Notes under the pieces: generated by a model
The model's input: only the letters and a program-made list of their open reading frames with translations
The model's database searches: none
What the model was told of the DNA's origin: nothing
NCBI GenBank assembly: GCA_030428355.1
Contig: JAUIBL010000012.1
Location: 1 to 64,000, forward strand
Length of the DNA stretch: 64,000 bases
Reading direction: 5' to 3'
DNA from: Alphaproteobacteria bacterium
GTDB lineage: Bacteria > Pseudomonadota > Alphaproteobacteria > Rhodobacterales > Rhodobacteraceae
Shown: in pieces, positions 16,716 to 25,857 of the stretch
Layout of the letters: every line of letters starts with the position of its first letter
Position numbering within the stretch: position 1 is the first letter of the stretch
Program-made: the position numbers and the translations under genes

Positions 16716-17289
16716 CTGAATATCCCAAACCTGTGCGCTGACCGCTGAGAAGGGCGGTCAGAGCCCGTTTGCCACGCGCGGTCAGACTTTCCACCGCACG
16801 AGGCCCAATGTCCATGATCTGGGCAATCTCGGTATTGCCCAGACCTTCGATATGCCTCAGGACAACCGCTTGTCGCTGTCGATCCGGCAATTGCATGAGC
16901 GCGTCTTCCAAAGCCATCTGCCGCGCCTTGGTCTGCAATCTTGCTTCCGCCCCCGGCGCGTCATCCGCAACATCGAGGTCTTCCGGCATCGCATCGGGCC
17001 GCCTTTTGCGCAGACGGTCGATGCAGAGGTTCGCCGTCACCCGGTACAACCAGGTGCGAACCGACGCCCCCCCTGCGCTGTCCCATCCCGGTGCATGACG
17101 CCACAGCCGCAGTATGGCGTCCTGCGCGACATCCTCAGCCTCGGCGCGGTCGTTCAGCATCCGGTAGGCATGCGCGAAGACCAGCGGCGTATAGGTCGTG
17201 GCAAGACGACGTGCCGCGTCAGGGTCTCCGGCGGCGTACGCCTTGAGCAGGGCCGCTTCTGCAGCGGGATCGGTACGGCTTTGGGTCAT
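16690..17289 (-). CDS. RNA polymerase ECF sigma factor
   Basis: A 199-residue sigma-70 family factor of the ECF group. Region 2 (about 25-95) contains LVFAHAYRMLNDRAEAEDVAQDAILRLWRHAP and VRTWLYRVTANLCIDRLRK. Region 4 (about 130-185) contains LPDRQRQAVVLRHIEGLGNTEIAQIMDIGPRAVESLTARGKR, a helix-turn-helix. It starts at ATG 17289 and leads an operon with the candidate anti-sigma factor and the CnrX/ZraP-like protein. Its target promoters are probably near this locus, including the EF-hand gene 82 nt upstream. Confidence 0.9.
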   Translation of the reverse strand: MTQSRTDPAAEAALLKAYAAGDPDAARRLATTYTPLVFAHAYRMLNDRAEAEDVAQDAILRLWRHAPGWDSAGGASVRTWLYRVTANLCIDRLRKRRPDAMPEDLDVADDAPGAEARLQTKARQMALEDALMQLPDRQRQAVVLRHIEGLGNTEIAQIMDIGPRAVESLTARGKRALTALLSGQRTGLGYSDDTVETSC

Positions 17290-17371
17290 GCCACCAATTG
17301 TCTGGTTTCCGGTCCAACCTATCAGACTTCATGAGCGTTGCACACGCGACGCTCATGACCCTGCTCGACGC

Positions 17372-17857
17372 TCAGAGATTACCGCGGTGCCCCTTGCCAC
17401 TGTGTTTGCCGCCGTGCTTTCCGTCGCGCCCTCCCATGCGGGCGTCGGCGAACTCTTCGGCACTGATCATGCCGTCATCATTCGCATCCAGCCTCTCGAA
17501 GGCCCGGGCCGGATCGCGACGGGATGCAATTTCATCCTCGGACAAAGCGCCATCCCCGTTCCGGTCCAGCCGCACGATCATGCGTTCGGCCCGCTGTGTG
17601 GCGCGCTGTTCGGCGGCCGCCGCAATCTCCTGGGCCGTCAAGAGACCGTCCCCGTTGGTATCTGCGCGGGCAAAGCGATTGGCTCCGGCGGCAAATTCTT
17701 CAGCCGAGACAGCTCCGTCGCCATTCGCATCCAGCTCGGCAAACATTTCGGCACGACGCTCTTGCCATGTTCCCGTGTCCTGCGCAAAAGCCGTCCCGGC
17801 TGTGGTCGCCAGAAGTGCTGCAATCATGACTGCGGAAACCTGCTTGTTCATGGTCAT
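17372..17857 (-). CDS. Periplasmic EF-hand protein with four calcium loops
   Basis: A 161-residue protein with a signal peptide (MTMNKQVSAVMIAALLATTAGTAFA-QD). Four EF-hand loops follow: DANGDGAVSAEE, DTNGDGLLTAQE, DRNGDGALSEDE and DANDDGMISAEE. The C-terminus is rich in Gly, His and Lys (GKHGGKHSGKGHRG), a possible metal-binding tail. The ATG 17857 is preceded by a purine-rich AAGGAAA. It sits directly upstream of the ECF sigma gene on the same strand, so it may be part of the same stress regulon. Confidence 0.85.
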   Translation of the reverse strand: MTMNKQVSAVMIAALLATTAGTAFAQDTGTWQERRAEMFAELDANGDGAVSAEEFAAGANRFARADTNGDGLLTAQEIAAAAEQRATQRAERMIVRLDRNGDGALSEDEIASRRDPARAFERLDANDDGMISAEEFADARMGGRDGKHGGKHSGKGHRGNL

Positions 17858-18089
17858 CTTTTTTCCTTTCCTTGTCCGGCCTTGTGGCCGGCTCCTTTGA
17901 ACGATGGGCCAAACCGACATTCTGTCTCTCTGGCATCCACTGCGTTTCACGGGACAGGTCCGCAGTTCCGTCGCGAAAACTGCGAAATGGTCTTCACAGA
18001 CGCGTGATTTGCGACATCCAGCCGCAAGGACAGTTTGGTCACTGTTCAACCCCACCCCAGACCGCCATCTTGCCCATGGGAGAGCGATC

Positions 18090-18485
18090 ATGGTGACATC
18101 ACGAGTTTCAGAACAGGACGAGCGTCCGACATGGCCTGCGCTGCGCAAAGGCTGGCGTCGGAAATGTCCGAAATGCGGTAGTGGACCGCTGCTGAGCGGC
18201 TACCTCAAGGTGCGTGACACTTGTCCGGTATGCCGTGAGGAATTGCACCACCACCGCGCCGATGACGGTCCCGCCTATCTGACGATTCTCATCGTCGGAC
18301 ATCTGATGGCCCCGCTGCTGCATATCGTCTTCGTCAACTTCCGGCCCGAGCCGTTGGTTCTTTTCACCATCTTCGCGGTTGGCTGTGTCGCTCTGACACT
18401 TTACCTTCTGCCCAGATTGAAGGGGGCGATCGTGGCGTTTCAGTGGTCGCGGCAGATGCACGGATTTGCCAACAGCACATCCTGA
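18090..18485 (+). CDS. DUF983 family membrane protein
   Basis: A 131-residue protein. After a basic N-terminus (WPALRKGWRRKCPKCGSGPL) it has two CxxC pairs (CPKC and CPVC), resembling a zinc ribbon, followed by two hydrophobic segments (LTILIVGHLMAPLLHIVFV and LFTIFAVGCVALTLYLLP). This is the DUF983 pattern, known in alphaproteobacteria and of unknown function. The ATG at 18090 was chosen over upstream in-frame starts because the family begins near RPTW...GxxxKCPxCG. The Nudix gene follows after 24 nt. Confidence 0.85.
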   Translation: MVTSRVSEQDERPTWPALRKGWRRKCPKCGSGPLLSGYLKVRDTCPVCREELHHHRADDGPAYLTILIVGHLMAPLLHIVFVNFRPEPLVLFTIFAVGCVALTLYLLPRLKGAIVAFQWSRQMHGFANSTS

Positions 18486-18509
18486 CCCCGCCACAAGAGG
18501 GGTGCCCGC

Positions 18510-19214
18510 GTGAGCGAACCGGCAAGTTTGGACAAGACGGCAATCCGCGATGCCGCCACGGTGATCGTGCTGCGTGACCGCAACCACGCACCCAGCGTTC
18601 TGATGGGACAACGCGGTGCCAACGCCGCCTTCATGCCCAACAAGTTCGTCTTTCCGGGGGGCGCGGTAGATGCCGAGGATGCCCATGTGCCCTTTGCAGA
18701 TCCGCTCTCCCCGCTCTGCGAAAGCCGTCTGACCGACGGAGTGCCCACGGACCGCGCCGCTGCTCTGGCCGGGGCGGCCATTCGCGAGTTGTGGGAGGAA
18801 ACCGGCCAGATCCTTGGGCGGCCCGGCGTATGGGACATGCCACCTGCAAACTGGCGCGACTTTGCAGCCACAGGTCACACGCCCAGCGCATCACCGCTCC
18901 AATTCGTGTTCCGCGCCATAACGCCGCCAGGGCGGCCGCGCCGATTTGATGCCCGGTTTTTCCTGTTGGATGCCGATGATCTGGCCAGTGATCCCGATGA
19001 TTTCTCGGCCGCGTCAGACGAGCTGGCGCATCTGCAATGGATTGCGCTCGACAAGGTGCGCAGCTTTGATCTCCCTTTCATCACCGAGGTGGTTCTTGCC
19101 GAGGTCGCTGCCCGCGCCGCCGATCCAAGCCCACCCGCCTCGGTCCCTTTCTTTCGCAATGACGACGAGGAAAGCCTGTTCCTGCGGCTCTATGGACGGC
19201 CCATGCCCGATTAG
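18510..19214 (+). CDS. Nudix hydrolase
   Basis: A 234-residue protein starting at GTG 18510. The Nudix helix reads GAAIRELWEETGQILG (about 88-103) and the substrate-side segment FVFPGGAVD lies about 40 residues before it. The length and PNKFVFPGGAVD pattern fit the larger NUDT-like hydrolases active on CoA or nucleoside diphosphate derivatives. Its stop overlaps the convergent EamA gene by 4 nt. The substrate is not determinable here. Confidence 0.85.
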   Translation: MSEPASLDKTAIRDAATVIVLRDRNHAPSVLMGQRGANAAFMPNKFVFPGGAVDAEDAHVPFADPLSPLCESRLTDGVPTDRAAALAGAAIRELWEETGQILGRPGVWDMPPANWRDFAATGHTPSASPLQFVFRAITPPGRPRRFDARFFLLDADDLASDPDDFSAASDELAHLQWIALDKVRSFDLPFITEVVLAEVAARAADPSPPASVPFFRNDDEESLFLRLYGRPMPD

Positions 19215-20113
19215 ATCACAAGGATGAAGGTCAGGATCGACAGGGCCAGAAACCCGATCCCGATCAGTTCCCGCGCGGTGACCTTTTCTTTGAAGAACAA
19301 CACCGAAGCCATCAGCGAAAAGATCAGCTCGATCTGACCGACGGCCTGCACATAGGCGGCAGTTTGCAGCGTGAAGGCCGTGAACCACCCCATTGAACCT
19401 GCCATTGAGGTCAAACCGACCCACACCGCAACTTTCCGCGCGCGCCACACGGCGGTAAGCTGTCCCGGCTCTCGCCAGCGCAGCCAAAGCGCCATGCCGA
19501 TGAATTGGGAGGCCGTCACAAAAGTCAGGGTGACCGCAGCACGCAGCAACGCATCCTCGCTGTCGATCTGCAACGATGCGGCACGGTAGCTGGTGCCGGA
19601 GAAGGCAAAAAAGAACCCAGAGATCAGACCAAGGCCCGTTGCCCGACTGGTCAGGCTGGCCCAGAGGCCTTGCTCGAGCCCCGGCGTGCGCGACAGAAGC
19701 AGAACACCAACCAATCCGATCAGGATCGCGCCCCACCCTTCCAAGGAGACTTCAGCCGCGAAAAGCGCCACGCCAACAATCGCGGTCTGGATGACTTCGG
19801 TTTTCTTGAACGTGATACCAACGGCGAAGTTGCGTTGCCGAAACAACGCCACGACGCAGACCGTGGCCAGTATCTGGGATATGCCGCCCAACCACGCGTA
19901 GAACCAGAACCAGCCGTTCAATGCAGGCACCGGCGCTCCGATGCTCTGCAGATAGACCAGAGTTACCAGCAACGCCGCCGGCGCGGCATAGGCAAACCGG
20001 GCAAAGGTCGAACCGGCCGTACTCAGCACATCCATGCTGAGCACTTTCTGCAGCATAAACCTGACGGTCTGAAACAGCGCAGCCGCGACGCTGGCAAGTA
20101 TCCAGAGTTCCAT
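19211..20113 (-). CDS. EamA/DMT superfamily transporter
   Basis: A 300-residue inner-membrane protein with about ten hydrophobic segments arranged as two EamA repeats. The C-terminal repeat ends QIELIFSLMASVLFFKEKVTARELIGIGFLALSILTFILVI, a typical DMT closing motif with the FKEK turn. It belongs to the drug/metabolite transporter superfamily; cargo is unknown. ATG at 20113. Confidence 0.85.
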   Translation of the reverse strand: MELWILASVAAALFQTVRFMLQKVLSMDVLSTAGSTFARFAYAAPAALLVTLVYLQSIGAPVPALNGWFWFYAWLGGISQILATVCVVALFRQRNFAVGITFKKTEVIQTAIVGVALFAAEVSLEGWGAILIGLVGVLLLSRTPGLEQGLWASLTSRATGLGLISGFFFAFSGTSYRAASLQIDSEDALLRAAVTLTFVTASQFIGMALWLRWREPGQLTAVWRARKVAVWVGLTSMAGSMGWFTAFTLQTAAYVQAVGQIELIFSLMASVLFFKEKVTARELIGIGFLALSILTFILVI

Positions 20114-20132
20114 GTTCCTCTATGGCGTCAGG

Positions 20133-21065
20133 TCAATCGCCTTGTCCATCCCGGTAGAGCGGATGCGGCACCGGATCCTTGGCGCGAAACAGATACTTGC
20201 GGGCGACCTCGCCATAGGTGGCGTAGCGATAGTCATGATTGGATGACAGGTATTGGTCGCGCCGCGACCGGTAGAGATCGGGCAACGCGTACCACGGCAC
20301 CCCCGGATGTTGATGATGCACGACGTGGAAGTTGTTGTAGAGGAACAAGATCCCAAACGGGCCGCGGTCCTCGACAATTGCCGTCCGTGCCGTGGTACGA
20401 TCATGGGCGCGGTGTTCAAGATAGGTGCGGAGCTTGAGCAGAGACAGTGACAGATAGACCGACACAAGCCACGCCCAGATCGGCATATCTGCAACAGATA
20501 CCATCCACCAAAAGACGCTCGCGACCGCCGGGATGTGCAGAAGCCACCCCGCCAGAACACGGCGGTCACGCGCGCGGATCAGGTGCCAGTCCGCGGCCAT
20601 GAAGGCAATCTGCCCGATGACGGGACCAAGGGTCAGCCGCCCCGCCAAAGTGTTGTTCGCGCGGCACAGTGCCTTGCGCCATGCTGGCAGCCGGTCCCAG
20701 ACCTTTGGGTCGAGGTAGTTGGTTTCCGGATCATCATAAGGATCGGTCAGGTTTTCGTCTTTGTGGTGCGCAAGATGGGTGTCGCGGAAGCGCAGGTATG
20801 GCACGACCAGCGTCAGAGGCGGAAAAACCAAGGCCGCGTTCAGAAGCCGGTTGCGCGTCGGATGCCCATGCAATGCCTCGTGGGTGAGAGAGGAATGCTG
20901 CGCGGCTGTCCAGGCGCAGAGCAGGATCGCCAGAAGAACAGAGATGTCGCTGATCCAGACAGTTGCGACACCCCAGACACCATAGGTGATCCCCAGCATC
21001 AGAAGTGTCGGCCATTCGGCCACCCGCCGCAACTCGGCCGATCGCGGCACAGGCATGTCTGTCAT
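20133..21065 (-). CDS. Membrane fatty acid desaturase family protein
   Basis: A 310-residue membrane protein with the three His clusters of the di-iron desaturase/hydroxylase family: HSSLTHEALHGH (about 57-68), HLAHHKDEN (about 96-104) and NNFHVVHHQHPG (about 243-254). Hydrophobic pairs flank them. It likely introduces a double bond or hydroxyl into an acyl or terpenoid chain at the membrane. It is divergent from an XRE-family regulator, 121 nt away, with a perfect palindrome between them, so the regulator may control it. Confidence 0.85.
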   Translation of the reverse strand: MTDMPVPRSAELRRVAEWPTLLMLGITYGVWGVATVWISDISVLLAILLCAWTAAQHSSLTHEALHGHPTRNRLLNAALVFPPLTLVVPYLRFRDTHLAHHKDENLTDPYDDPETNYLDPKVWDRLPAWRKALCRANNTLAGRLTLGPVIGQIAFMAADWHLIRARDRRVLAGWLLHIPAVASVFWWMVSVADMPIWAWLVSVYLSLSLLKLRTYLEHRAHDRTTARTAIVEDRGPFGILFLYNNFHVVHHQHPGVPWYALPDLYRSRRDQYLSSNHDYRYATYGEVARKYLFRAKDPVPHPLYRDGQGD

Positions 21066-21153
21066 GAAGTGACCTCAAGAGTTCCCAGAGGCCAAGATAG
21101 ACCCTGCGTCAGGCTTGCAGAATTCTGAGAACAGTGCACAATTGTCTATAACT

Positions 21154-21167
21154 GTGATAATTATCAC
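21154..21167. promoter_or_regulatory. Perfect 14-bp palindrome GTGATAATTATCAC
   Basis: A perfect palindrome lies 19 nt before the XRE regulator ATG, in an AT-rich 121-nt gap shared with the divergent desaturase. Its position over a TATAACT/GATAAT-like promoter region fits an autoregulatory operator. The regulator-operator pairing is inferred from position. Confidence 0.5.
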
Positions 21168-21186
21168 CACTTGCGGATTTTCACCC

Positions 21187-22035
21187 ATGGACAAGCTGTT
21201 AAGGGCAGATCTCTTCCGCACGCGCCTTCTGATCGCGATCCGACGTGTCGGCACCAACCAGAGCGAACTTGCCCGGCGCACGGGCATCGACCGGTCCACG
21301 ATCTCGCAACTCTTGCGCGATGACGCCGCGCGATTGCCCAATGCGCATGTGGTTGGCTCTTGCGCCAGTGCCTTGGGTGTATCTGCGGACTGGCTGTTGG
21401 GATTGTCGGAACACCCCGAAAACGCGACGGATCTTCTGGCCAATGCGTTGACGCTGACCAACGCGCCCCGAGCCTTGGTCGATCAGCAGATCTTCGACTG
21501 GCACCGCGAGGCCGAGGGCTACAAGATCCGTTATGTGCCCGCAGCACTTCCCGACATGCTCAAGACCAATGAAGTACTGACATGGGAATACGGCCCGCAT
21601 CTGGGCCGCACCACCGGGCAGGCGATCACCGCTTCGGCCAATCGGCTGGCGTGGATGCGGCAGTCGGCCTCGGACTATGAAATCGCCATGCCGCTTTACG
21701 AGGTTCAGAGTTTTGTCGACGGCACCGGGTACTATGCCGATCTGCCACTAGACCTGCGCAAGCAGCAGATCGAGCACTGGCTGGACCTCTCGAAAGCTTT
21801 GTATCCCCGGATGCGCATTTACCTGTTCGACGCCCGGCAGGTCTATTCAGCGCCGATCACTGTCTTCGGACCACTGCTGGCGGTGATCTATCTGGGCAGC
21901 AACTATCTCGCCTTCCGCGACACCCAGAGGGTGCGGGCCTTCTCGGACCATTTCGACAATCTGGTGCGCGAAGCCCGCATCACTGCACGGTCCTTTCCGG
22001 ACCATCTGAGTGAGTTGCGCGAGACGCTGATCTGA
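21187..22035 (+). CDS. XRE-family transcriptional regulator with C-terminal sensing domain
   Basis: A 282-residue protein. The N-terminal helix-turn-helix (about 10-75) reads LLIAIRRVGTNQSELARRTGIDRSTISQLL and ends with SADWLLGLSEH, typical of XRE/Cro-like regulators. A large C-terminal domain (about 100-280) carries EYGPHLG and LYEVQSFVDGTGYYADLP; I recognise no named ligand-binding family. ATG 21187 was chosen because the HTH begins just after it. It is divergent from the desaturase and abuts the CaiB-family gene end to end with no gap. Confidence 0.85.
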   Translation: MDKLLRADLFRTRLLIAIRRVGTNQSELARRTGIDRSTISQLLRDDAARLPNAHVVGSCASALGVSADWLLGLSEHPENATDLLANALTLTNAPRALVDQQIFDWHREAEGYKIRYVPAALPDMLKTNEVLTWEYGPHLGRTTGQAITASANRLAWMRQSASDYEIAMPLYEVQSFVDGTGYYADLPLDLRKQQIEHWLDLSKALYPRMRIYLFDARQVYSAPITVFGPLLAVIYLGSNYLAFRDTQRVRAFSDHFDNLVREARITARSFPDHLSELRETLI

Positions 22036-23169
22036 TCACGGTTCGGTCCGGTCAGGCCAGCCTTTTGACGCCGATAGCGCGGCGAGGATCGTTTCGGTGT
22101 CCTGCCCACGTACCCGAACCTCCGTCGGAGGCGCGGGAGGCTGCCCGCCAAAGCGTGGAGCGGCGGCAGCTTGCAATGTCCCATCAACCTCGTGCCACGT
22201 CTGGCGTGCCGCGTTCTGCGGATGGGCAAATGCTTCGCGCGGCGACAGAACAGGCGCGACGCAGGCATCGCTGCCATCGAAGACGTTTTCCCAATGCAAC
22301 CGGCTCTGTGCGGCGAAAATATCCGACAGTCTTGCAGACAGCCGGGGCCACGCCGCCCGGTCGAATTGGTGCATCGCAAAATCGGTGTCTTCTGAAAGAC
22401 CAAGTCTGCTCAGGAACTCGGCATAGAATTTCGGCTCAAGACACTGCACGCTGATGAACCCGCCCTCGGCGCAGCGATAGGTGCGGGACCAATGCGCACC
22501 GACCAGCGGATTGGCCTGCGCGGATGCGCCGTCCTCGACCGCACCCGCGATCGACATGAGCAGGTTCTGCATATGCGCCGCACCGTCATAGATCGCCGCA
22601 TCAATAACGGTCCCCCGCCCGGTGCGCCCGGCTGCGATGATGCCGGACAGCATCCCGGCCACCAGATAAAGTGCCCCGCCACCGATGTCGCCGACCAGCG
22701 TGGGCGGCACGCTCGGGCGCTCACCCTCCAGAGCAGACGACCACAAAGCGCCCGACAGCGCGATATAGTTCAGGTCATGCCCCGCGCGGTTTGCCAAAGG
22801 CCCGTCCTGCCCCCATCCGGTCATCCGACCATAGACAAGGCGCGGGTTGCGCCCGAGGCAGACATCGGGACCCAAGCCAAGCCGCTCCATGACGCCTGGG
22901 CGAAACCCTTCGATCAAACCGTCGGCATGGGCAATCAGGTCAAGGCATATCGCCCGTTCGGTATCCGATTTCAGATCCAGCACAAGCGACCGTTTGCCCC
23001 GGTCGGTGACGGGACGATCCTTCAACCCGACCACGGGACCAGATCGCGGCCGGTGCACGACAATCACATCTGCGCCCAGATCGGCGAGCATCATCGCGGC
23101 AAACGGACCGGGACCGATGCCTTCAACCTCGACGATGCGCACGCCGCTGAGGGGTTTGTCATTCAGCAT
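22036..23169 (-). CDS. CaiB/BaiF family CoA-transferase, probable alpha-methylacyl-CoA racemase
   Basis: A 377-residue family III CoA-transferase fold. The N-terminal GVRIVEVEGIGPGPFAAMMLADLGADVI is typical. AGHDLNYIALSGAL and GDIGGGALYLVAGML carry the His and Asp that serve as acid/base residues in alpha-methylacyl-CoA racemases, while the CoA-transferase Asp nucleophile context is less evident. It probably epimerises 2-methyl-branched acyl-CoAs so they can enter beta-oxidation. Confidence 0.82.
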   Translation of the reverse strand: MLNDKPLSGVRIVEVEGIGPGPFAAMMLADLGADVIVVHRPRSGPVVGLKDRPVTDRGKRSLVLDLKSDTERAICLDLIAHADGLIEGFRPGVMERLGLGPDVCLGRNPRLVYGRMTGWGQDGPLANRAGHDLNYIALSGALWSSALEGERPSVPPTLVGDIGGGALYLVAGMLSGIIAAGRTGRGTVIDAAIYDGAAHMQNLLMSIAGAVEDGASAQANPLVGAHWSRTYRCAEGGFISVQCLEPKFYAEFLSRLGLSEDTDFAMHQFDRAAWPRLSARLSDIFAAQSRLHWENVFDGSDACVAPVLSPREAFAHPQNAARQTWHEVDGTLQAAAAPRFGGQPPAPPTEVRVRGQDTETILAALSASKGWPDRTEP

Positions 23170-23301
23170 GATCGTCCTTTCATCTGCGGAACTCCCACAG
23201 CGACCCTCTGTGTCGTTTCAAGAAAACGACATCGGGTCGCAGACAGCAATGCATGAACCACACAGGAGCGTATCTGTCGCCCACGACTTCGAAGGCCAGA
23301 C

Positions 23302-24579
23302 ATGCACGAGAGACGCATACCCGAGTGGCTCCGCCACGCCCCCGCCCCGAGCGTGCGGGGCTTTGCCATGCTGGCGGCAGCCGAGGCTGTGGCAAGGGGC
23401 ATCCTGATCTCGGTCTTTCCGCTGCGCATGTATCAAGCCTTACAGGACGCCGCACTGGTCTCGCAGGTCTATTTCCTGATCGGGATCGTGTCACTCTTGA
23501 CCGGGCTGCTTGTGCCTTTCCTCGCACGGTATCTGCCCCGACGCTGGGTCTACATGACCGGCGCGTCCTGTTTCATGGCCGGCTCGCTTCTGGCCATCGA
23601 TGGGTCGGCCATGACAACCATCATCGGCCTGTCTCTGACATCCATGGCGACGGTGACAACCTTTGTCTGCTTTAACGCCTACGTGCTGGACTACATCGCC
23701 AAGATCGAGCTTGGACGCTGCGAAACCTCGCGCATGTTCTACAGTGCTGCGGGCTGGACGGTCGGGCCGGTGCTGGGCGTGACGCTGCTCAAATGGTGGG
23801 AACCGGCCCCGTTTCTTGTGGCTGCGACGGCATCGTGCACCATGCTTTTGATGTTCCTCGCCATGCGCATGGGCAATGGCAAACTGATCACGAAAAGCCG
23901 CCGCGCGCCGACCAATCCGCTTGGGTTCCTGCCAAGGTTCTTTGCACAGCCTCGTCTTGTGGCAGGCTGGCTCTTTGCCGTGATCCGGTCCTGTGGGTGG
24001 TGGGTCTATGTCGTCTATCTGCCGATCTTCGCCATCCAGTCGGGACTGGGCGAACAACTGGGCGGGATCGCGTTATCGATCTCGAACGCGGCCCTGTTCG
24101 TCACACCCTTCATGCTGCGGTTCATGCAGCGCTATTCGATCCGCCACGCCGTGCGCACCGGGTTCCTGATGTCAGGACTGCTGTTCGCGGTTGCGGGGAT
24201 CCTGTCGGGACTGCCCTGGGTCGCTGTCCTGTGCCTGATGTGCGGGTCGTTCTTCCTGATCCTGCTCGATGTCTCGGCGGGCCTGCCGTTCCTGCTGGCG
24301 GTGAAACCATCGGAACGGACCGAGATGTCGGCCGTGTATTCCAGCTTCCGCGACGTGTCGGGCATTCTGACACCCGGCGTGGCGTGGCTTGTCCTGCTTG
24401 TCGCCCCCTTGGCCGGGATCTTTGGCGCAGGGGCGACCGCGCTGCTGGGCGCATGGGCGTTGTCCGGCACGCTTCCCGCACGACTGGGCAAGACGGGAAG
24501 CCGCCCTGCCCCGATCCCAGAGCCACCTGAACCTGACATTGCGGCGGCTGGCGGGGCTGAGATTCGAAGCTCGGTGTAA
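23302..24579 (+). CDS. MFS transporter
   Basis: A 425-residue membrane protein with about twelve hydrophobic segments. It starts at ATG 23302 and opens with a short cytoplasmic stretch (MHERRIPEWLRHAPAPS). The central basic loop (ITKSRRAPTNPLG) separates the two six-helix halves. It looks like a major facilitator superfamily protein; no substrate-specific motif was recognised. It converges on the aldo/keto reductase gene 18 nt away. Confidence 0.8.
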   Translation: MHERRIPEWLRHAPAPSVRGFAMLAAAEAVARGILISVFPLRMYQALQDAALVSQVYFLIGIVSLLTGLLVPFLARYLPRRWVYMTGASCFMAGSLLAIDGSAMTTIIGLSLTSMATVTTFVCFNAYVLDYIAKIELGRCETSRMFYSAAGWTVGPVLGVTLLKWWEPAPFLVAATASCTMLLMFLAMRMGNGKLITKSRRAPTNPLGFLPRFFAQPRLVAGWLFAVIRSCGWWVYVVYLPIFAIQSGLGEQLGGIALSISNAALFVTPFMLRFMQRYSIRHAVRTGFLMSGLLFAVAGILSGLPWVAVLCLMCGSFFLILLDVSAGLPFLLAVKPSERTEMSAVYSSFRDVSGILTPGVAWLVLLVAPLAGIFGAGATALLGAWALSGTLPARLGKTGSRPAPIPEPPEPDIAAAGGAEIRSSV

Positions 24580-24597
24580 CCGGACACCGCGCGGAAC

Positions 24598-25641
24598 TCA
24601 GTACGGCATCGGGTGCTGCTTGTGCGTGGCGTCGAGCGCCCTGAGGACATCGTCACTCAGCGTCATGCCGACCGCCTGCAGCAGATGGGTCAACTGATCC
24701 GCCGTCGTTGCGCCAAAGATCGACGAGGCCACAAAAGGCCGCTGCGCCGACCACGCCAGCGCCATATGGGCAAGATCCAGACCAGCCTCTTTGGCCACCT
24801 TCGCATAGGCATCGACAGCGCCGAACGCCCGGTCCGTCTTGCGGCCCCCCAGGTTGCCATTCAGCGCCATGCGCGATCCTTCGGGCACGGCTCCGTTCTG
24901 GTACTTGCCGGTGAGCAAGCCCGCCGCCAAAGGCGAGAACGGCAGGAGCGACACCTCTTCATGTACCATGACCTCGGCCAGATCGGTGTCGGCCAGTCGG
25001 CACATCAGCGAATATTCGTTCTGGATGCTCTCCATCCGAGGCCCGGCCATCGCATGCGCCACCTGCAGCCACATCATCGTGCCCCACGCGCTTTCGTTTG
25101 ACAGACCGATATGCCGGATGCGGCCCTTTTCGATCTCGCGGCCCAGCGCACCCAGCACATCCGCCATGTTCTGCAACGTTTCCGTGCGGTTCTGGGTCGT
25201 CGCGTCAAAGGTCCAGTTCTGGCGGAACATGTAAGAGCCGCGATTGGGCCAGTGCAGTTGATAGAGGTCGATATGATCGGTCTTGAGCCGCTTCAGCGAC
25301 CCTTCCACCGCACCCGGAATGGTCTCGCTCGAGATCGGCGCGCCGTCGCGGACATGCTGCATGCCTTCGCCGGAGTGTTTGGTCGCCAGAACCCAATCAT
25401 TGCGACGCCCGGTTTTCTGCATCCAATTGCCAAGGATCTCTTCAGTCAGACCAATGGTTTCCTTTGCAACCGGGTTCACCGGGTACATCTCGGCCGCGTC
25501 GATGAAATTGATCCCGGCATCCAGCGCCATGTTCATCTGGGTATGGGCATCCGCCTCGGGTGTCTGGTTGCCGTAGGTCATCGTGCCAAGGCACAGTTCG
25601 GACACCATCAGATCGGTCTTGCCCAGTCGGTTCATCTTCAT
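24598..25641 (-). CDS. Aldo/keto reductase
   Basis: A 347-residue cytoplasmic NADPH-dependent oxidoreductase of the Tas/YajO type. It has LGKTDLMVSELCLGTMTYG, the catalytic set NFIDAAEMYP (Asp, Tyr) with KHSGEG (Lys) and YQLHWPN (His). ATG 25641 has AAGGA upstream. The C-terminus SSIFGATTADQL is the cofactor-binding segment. The substrate is unknown. Confidence 0.88.
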   Translation of the reverse strand: MKMNRLGKTDLMVSELCLGTMTYGNQTPEADAHTQMNMALDAGINFIDAAEMYPVNPVAKETIGLTEEILGNWMQKTGRRNDWVLATKHSGEGMQHVRDGAPISSETIPGAVEGSLKRLKTDHIDLYQLHWPNRGSYMFRQNWTFDATTQNRTETLQNMADVLGALGREIEKGRIRHIGLSNESAWGTMMWLQVAHAMAGPRMESIQNEYSLMCRLADTDLAEVMVHEEVSLLPFSPLAAGLLTGKYQNGAVPEGSRMALNGNLGGRKTDRAFGAVDAYAKVAKEAGLDLAHMALAWSAQRPFVASSIFGATTADQLTHLLQAVGMTLSDDVLRALDATHKQHPMPY

Positions 25642-25827
25642 CGCGCGTTCCTTCAAGCTGTCGTTGCGCGCACCCTAGCGGCTGCTGCCCGCCCTGCAAG
25701 CCGTGTGCGCATCACGCGGTGGTTCATCACTGCAAGCGAGGGCATGCTTGTGACAGATGCGAAACCTGCCAAAGCCCAAGCGGACCAAACGTGCAGACCT
25801 ACAGGTATGGCGCAACGAATCTCTTGA

Positions 25828-25842
25828 GAACAAATAGAGAAC
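25828..25842. promoter_or_regulatory. LexA (SOS) box GAAC-N7-GAAC
   Basis: GAAC at 25828-25831 and GAAC at 25839-25842 are separated by exactly 7 nt, matching the alphaproteobacterial LexA operator (direct repeat GTTC-N7-GTTC on the other strand). It ends 15 nt before the imuA ATG and would overlap the start region of its transcript. Confidence 0.8.
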
Positions 25843-25857
25843 ATATAGGATGTGGTC

